Shown here: positions 13,821 through 16,220 of the stretch, one piece after another | Numbering within the stretch: position 1 is the first letter of the stretch | How the letters are laid out: each line of letters begins with the position of its first letter | Made by a program: the position numbers and the translations under genes | Assembly (NCBI GenBank): GCA_001303225.1 | Contig: LJNI01000033.1 | Span: 1 to 16,220, forward strand | Length of the DNA: 16,220 nt | Reading direction: 5' to 3' | Source of the DNA: a candidate division TA06 bacterium DG_78 | Lineage (GTDB): Bacteria; Hydrothermota; Tepidihabitantia; SM23-42 | Notes under the pieces: model-generated | The model's database searches: none | What the model was told of the DNA's origin: nothing | Seen by the model: only the letters and a program-made list of their open reading frames with translations

Positions 13821-15017
13821 ATGCTGTTCATTAACATTATTTTGGTTGCATATGTTATAGCAGGATGTATCTACTGGTTGTTCCACCTCTATTATATATT
13901 GCGCGTCATCAAATCAGTACCCTTATTAGAAAATTTGAAATACGATAATAGTAAGAAATGGCCAAAAGTTTCTATAATAATTCCTGCACGTAATGAATCT
14001 GCTACGATCAAAGATGCAATACAATCCCGGCTGCATGACGATTACCCAAATGTGGAAATTTTGCTTATTAATGATCGTTCCACTGATAATACTCGTGAGG
14101 TCATCGATAAAATTGCTGCGCAAGATAATCGCGTTAAGCCGATACACATTACTGAGTTGCCTGATGGATGGATAGGTAAATTATATGCAATGCACCGGGG
14201 TGTTCAGCAAGCCACAGGTGATTGGTTTCTGTTCAGCGATGCAGATGTACACGTAAAAAAGACAACATTGAAACGTGTCATCTCACACTGTGAATTACGA
14301 AGATTAGACCATCTTGCTGTCTTCCCAAAATTGCTTCCAACAAATTTTGTGCTTGATAGTGTCTTGTCAATATTTGTCCGGCAGCTATGCATGTGGTGTA
14401 GGGTCTGGGCCATTGAAAATAAAGATTCAAAAGCCTTTACTGGTTCTGGGTCTTTCAACCTTGTCCGGCGCAGTGCCTTTAAAAAAACAGAGGGTTTTGA
14501 GTGGTTGAAACTTGAAGTTTGCGATGACGTTGCACTTGGGCAGATGCTTAAAAAATCAGGGGCTAAAAGCTCTTTAGTTAACGGATGCAAATTTGTGAGC
14601 GTCTACTTTTATCATACAGTTCGCGAGATGGCGATTGGTGCAGAGCGGGCAACATTCACAGTATTTGGTAATTTTAGTGCTGTTCGCCTCATCTCTGGCG
14701 CTGTGATATCGATTTTTATAGAGTTATCTCCATTCCTTGCATTGTTTATAAGTGGAATTCCTTATATCCGGTATATCGGTGTGGCAACGATTACGATCGC
14801 TCTAATCATTTCGACTTTGGTGAGTATATGGACAGACCGACCTATTTTTCCTAGTTTACTTCTACCGATGAGCGTGCCTATTATAAACGGAATTGCGATA
14901 CGCGCTGCAATCTTAGGGGCAATCAGAAAGGGTATACAGTGGCGTGGAACATTTTATTCAACTGAAGTGCTTAAAAAAGGCAAGCGGTTAGATTTCCAAT
15001 TTTTGTTTTTTAAATAG
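13821..15017 (+). CDS. Membrane glycosyltransferase family 2 (HpnB/CrtQ-like)
   Basis: This 398-residue protein has an N-terminal membrane helix (LFINIILVAYVIAGCIYWLFHLYYIL). The cytosolic GT-A domain runs from about residue 48: WPKVSIIIPARNES (nucleotide-sugar binding), VEILLINDRSTDNT, LPDGWIGKLYAMHRGVQQATGDWFLFSDADV with the metal-binding DAD at 140-142, SGSFNLVRRSAF, and CDDVALG at 234-240 as the acidic acceptor/base region. It closes with two or three membrane helices (about 288-335 and 345-365) and a QWRGT motif at 373-377, the counterpart of QxxRW. The DGW.GK..A block is typical of hopanoid-associated HpnB and carotenoid CrtQ-like enzymes, so a lipid acceptor is plausible, but no hopanoid or carotenoid genes are nearby and the substrate is unknown. 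It ends eight bases from the convergent methyltransferase with no terminator between. Confidence 0.87.
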   Translation: MLFINIILVAYVIAGCIYWLFHLYYILRVIKSVPLLENLKYDNSKKWPKVSIIIPARNESATIKDAIQSRLHDDYPNVEILLINDRSTDNTREVIDKIAAQDNRVKPIHITELPDGWIGKLYAMHRGVQQATGDWFLFSDADVHVKKTTLKRVISHCELRRLDHLAVFPKLLPTNFVLDSVLSIFVRQLCMWCRVWAIENKDSKAFTGSGSFNLVRRSAFKKTEGFEWLKLEVCDDVALGQMLKKSGAKSSLVNGCKFVSVYFYHTVREMAIGAERATFTVFGNFSAVRLISGAVISIFIELSPFLALFISGIPYIRYIGVATITIALIISTLVSIWTDRPIFPSLLLPMSVPIINGIAIRAAILGAIRKGIQWRGTFYSTEVLKKGKRLDFQFLFFK

Positions 15018-15025
15018 TTATTACA

Positions 15026-15799
15026 TTACTTCTTTCGAAACACCATATTTATATGGCTATCAGATTTTGCGGGTTTTAGCGTCCTCAAAGAATCATAAGC
15101 TTCAACAAATTCAAGCTCTACATTTTCTGCCATTTCAACCATTTCATGCATCGAATAGATCCTAAATTTGAAATCGATTTCATCGATGTATGTTAGGTCT
15201 TTATTTCTTTTTTTATAAAAAATCCATTTATTTTCGACTGTTGAGTGGAATGTATCGAAATGGTGTTTGAACATTACGACAAAATTGCCGGTATCTTCGT
15301 ACGCAGTTGGACAGAAGTGCTGAAGCAGAAATTCTCGTGACATGGTCGATAGAATCATGAAAATTCCTTTTTTCTTTAAAGACTTTGAGATATTTCGAAA
15401 AATTCTTTCATCGGTTTGTTTACTATAGAATCCAATTGATGTCCATATGCTGATCACGACGTCGTATTTTCTCCTGATTGCAGTATCCAAATTTCTCATA
15501 TCACCAGGGATAAACTGTACATTTTTTATTTTCTTTTTTTTGGCTCTTTTGATTGCATCACTCAGACACAGAGAACTGATGTCGATACCGGTCACCTTGA
15601 ACCCCATTTTTGCTAAATTAATACTTATTCTTCCATTACCACAACCGAGTTCAAGGATCGTTCCTCTGTAGATGCCGTATTTTTTGAGAATTTTAGTGAT
15701 TGCTCGTGCATCTCTTGCTCCATACTTCCATCTCACATTCAAGAACTGCAACCACAATTTATCCTTATCAATAAAAAACTCTTTTGTCCAGTGCTGCAC
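15026..15799 (-). CDS. Class I SAM-dependent methyltransferase
   Basis: This 257-residue cytosolic protein has the Rossmann-type methyltransferase core. Motif I is TILELGCGNGRISINLAKMGFKVTGIDIS (residues about 47-75), with the glycine-rich SAM loop and the acidic end of strand 2. Motif II, GDMRNL (99-104), and YDVVISIWTSIGFYS follow, then the KSLKKKGIFMILST strand-helix that precedes the C-terminal half. The substrate cannot be read from sequence; the C-terminal region (TVENKWIFYKKRNKDLTYIDEIDFKFRIYS) is like small-molecule methyltransferases of the methyltransf_11/25 type. GTG 15799 is preferred because AAGGAG (15810-15805) lies five bases before it. A GTG at 15805 would overlap that site and add two residues. 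Its own promoter lies directly upstream. It is divergent from the tRNA transcript and tail-to-tail with the glycosyltransferase. Confidence 0.87.
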   Translation of the reverse strand: MQHWTKEFFIDKDKLWLQFLNVRWKYGARDARAITKILKKYGIYRGTILELGCGNGRISINLAKMGFKVTGIDISSLCLSDAIKRAKKKKIKNVQFIPGDMRNLDTAIRRKYDVVISIWTSIGFYSKQTDERIFRNISKSLKKKGIFMILSTMSREFLLQHFCPTAYEDTGNFVVMFKHHFDTFHSTVENKWIFYKKRNKDLTYIDEIDFKFRIYSMHEMVEMAENVELEFVEAYDSLRTLKPAKSDSHINMVFRKK

Positions 15800-15816
15800 T
15801 TTCACTCCTTTTTTAT

Positions 15817-15844
15817 ATTATATCTTTGTGATGCTAAAAATCAA
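15817..15844 (-). promoter_or_regulatory. Promoter of the methyltransferase gene
   Basis: On the minus strand TTGATT (15844-15839) and TATAAT (15822-15817) are separated by 16 bases. Initiation near 15810 would again give a very short leader that starts at the AAGGAG ribosome binding site. Confidence 0.65.
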
Positions 15845-15859
15845 TATGGAATTTCTCAA

Positions 15860-15887
15860 TTGACTATAGTTGGAAAATAAATATAAT
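15860..15887 (+). promoter_or_regulatory. Strong promoter reading toward the hairpin array and tRNA-Arg
   Basis: TTGACT (15860-15865) and TATAAT (15882-15887) are separated by 16 bases, 11 of 12 consensus positions. It is divergent from the methyltransferase promoter. Predicted initiation near 15894 leaves about 250 non-coding bases before the tRNA. Confidence 0.7.
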
Positions 15888-15893
15888 ACAGAT

Positions 15894-16147
15894 AACGGAT
15901 AACAGATTGCTGATATGGGATGGTAGATAAGGACTGATTTGCAGCCCTGATTCGTCTGCGTCGAACCAGGACGCTATATTTAACAATTCCCACAAATTAT
16001 TCCCTGCGTGGGATTAAATTTGTGAGGATCCTGTACCACAAGGTACAGGGCAAATGGGTAATAAAAATTTAATATGCAGCACTGACGTTTTGGAAAAACG
16101 TCAGCACGCTGATTTTTACAGTCACAGCAAAGCTGTGAGTAAAAATC
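15894..16147 (+). ncRNA. Hairpin-rich non-coding tract upstream of tRNA-Arg (unclassified RNA or long tRNA leader)
   Basis: This stretch has no credible gene but carries at least six consecutive stem-loops. (a) AGGaCTG/CAGcCCT, 15930-15948. (b) GCGTC/GACGC with a seven-base loop, 15958-15974. (c) CACAAATT/AATTTGTG enclosing TCCC/GGGA, 15991-16024. (d) CCTGTACC/GGTACAGG with loop ACAA, 16030-16049. (e) CTGACGTTTT/AAAACGTCAG with loop GGA, 16082-16104. (f) GATTTTTAC plus CACAGC pairing with GCTGTG plus GTAAAAATC, 16111-16147. The last stem ends at the base directly before the tRNA. None is followed by a T-run, so these do not look like ordinary terminators. A strong promoter sits at the 5' side. 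It could be an independent small RNA, a structured tRNA precursor leader, or an interspersed palindromic repeat. Confidence 0.45.
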
Positions 16148-16220
16148 GCGCCTGTAGCTCAATCGGATAGAGCAACGGATTTCTAATCCGTAGGTTGCGT
16201 GTTCGATTCACGCCAGGCGC
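16148..16220 (+). tRNA. tRNA-Arg (anticodon UCU), 3' tail outside window
   Basis: The cloverleaf folds fully by eye: acceptor GCGCCTG/CAGGCGC (seven pairs), D stem GCTC/GAGC, anticodon stem ACGGA/TCCGT with loop TTTCTAA giving anticodon TCT (16182-16184), and T stem GCGTG/CACGC with loop TTCGATT. It reads AGA (and AGG) codons. The window stops at the last acceptor base, so the discriminator and any encoded CCA are not visible. Confidence 0.95.

Noticed and set aside
15920..15974. Degenerate tRNA-like stretch (GGTAGATAAGG...TTTGCA...GTCGAACC)
   Set aside because: The anticodon-like and T-loop-like words are suggestive, but acceptor and D stems do not pair, so a tRNA remnant cannot be supported.
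15980..16162. 60-codon frame on the minus strand before the tRNA
   Set aside because: It runs through the hairpin array and into the tRNA, has no ribosome binding site, and its composition comes from the palindromes.
1..16220. CRISPR array, prophage or transposase
   Set aside because: No regularly spaced direct repeats, phage-like genes or transposase motifs were found on either strand.

Overview
The window looks like a chromosomal segment of an uncultured, Gram-negative-type bacterium with moderately AT-rich DNA. An outer-membrane PorV/FadL-like barrel, a YcbB-type L,D-transpeptidase with a signal peptide and a DUF4388 protein fit the FCB-related candidate phyla (WOR-3/Stahlbacteria and relatives). 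That placement is inference. Nearly all genes are complete, tightly packed and preceded by good Shine-Dalgarno sequences. There is no prophage, transposase, CRISPR array or defence gene.

Layout. (1) 1-197 is the 3' end of nfo (endonuclease IV). (2) 336-3869 is a four-gene operon: an unrecognised protein with a KOW-like motif, a PorV/PorQ-like outer-membrane protein, accA, and a DUF4388 protein. The last two junctions overlap by one base (TAGTG, TAATG). (3) 3870-4078 is a hairpin-rich intergenic stretch between convergent genes, holding a 102-bp inverted-repeat unit and terminator-like hairpins. (4) 4079-4375 (minus) is a GYD-domain protein. It shares a symmetric back-to-back promoter region with (5), a wall operon at 4632-7843: a YcbB/LdtD-type L,D-transpeptidase, a MepK-like M15 peptidase and a HPP-family membrane protein. 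(6) 7921-13243 is corA-carA-carB, with carA overlapping corA by four bases. (7) 13313-13777 is a conserved protein of unknown function. (8) 13821-15017 is a membrane glycosyltransferase, tail-to-tail with a methyltransferase on the minus strand (15026-15799). (9) 15806-16147 is a long non-coding tract with two divergent promoters and a run of hairpins, ending at a tRNA-Arg(UCU) that closes the window.

How the genes work together. LdtD makes 3-3 peptidoglycan cross-links and MepK-type enzymes cut them. The two lie together here as ycbB-ycbK do in E. coli, suggesting a conserved remodelling pair. CarA and CarB form a glutamine-dependent carbamoyl-phosphate synthetase whose sequence resembles the eukaryotic CAD/CPS1 type more than the E. 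coli type. AccA commits acetyl-CoA to fatty acid synthesis and is translationally coupled to an envelope protein and a putative signalling protein.

The observations most worth a second look are the eukaryote-type CarAB, the promoter plus hairpin array leading into the tRNA, the EF-hand-like loop inside the M15 active-site region, the ldtD-mepK pairing, and the 102-bp inverted-repeat unit.
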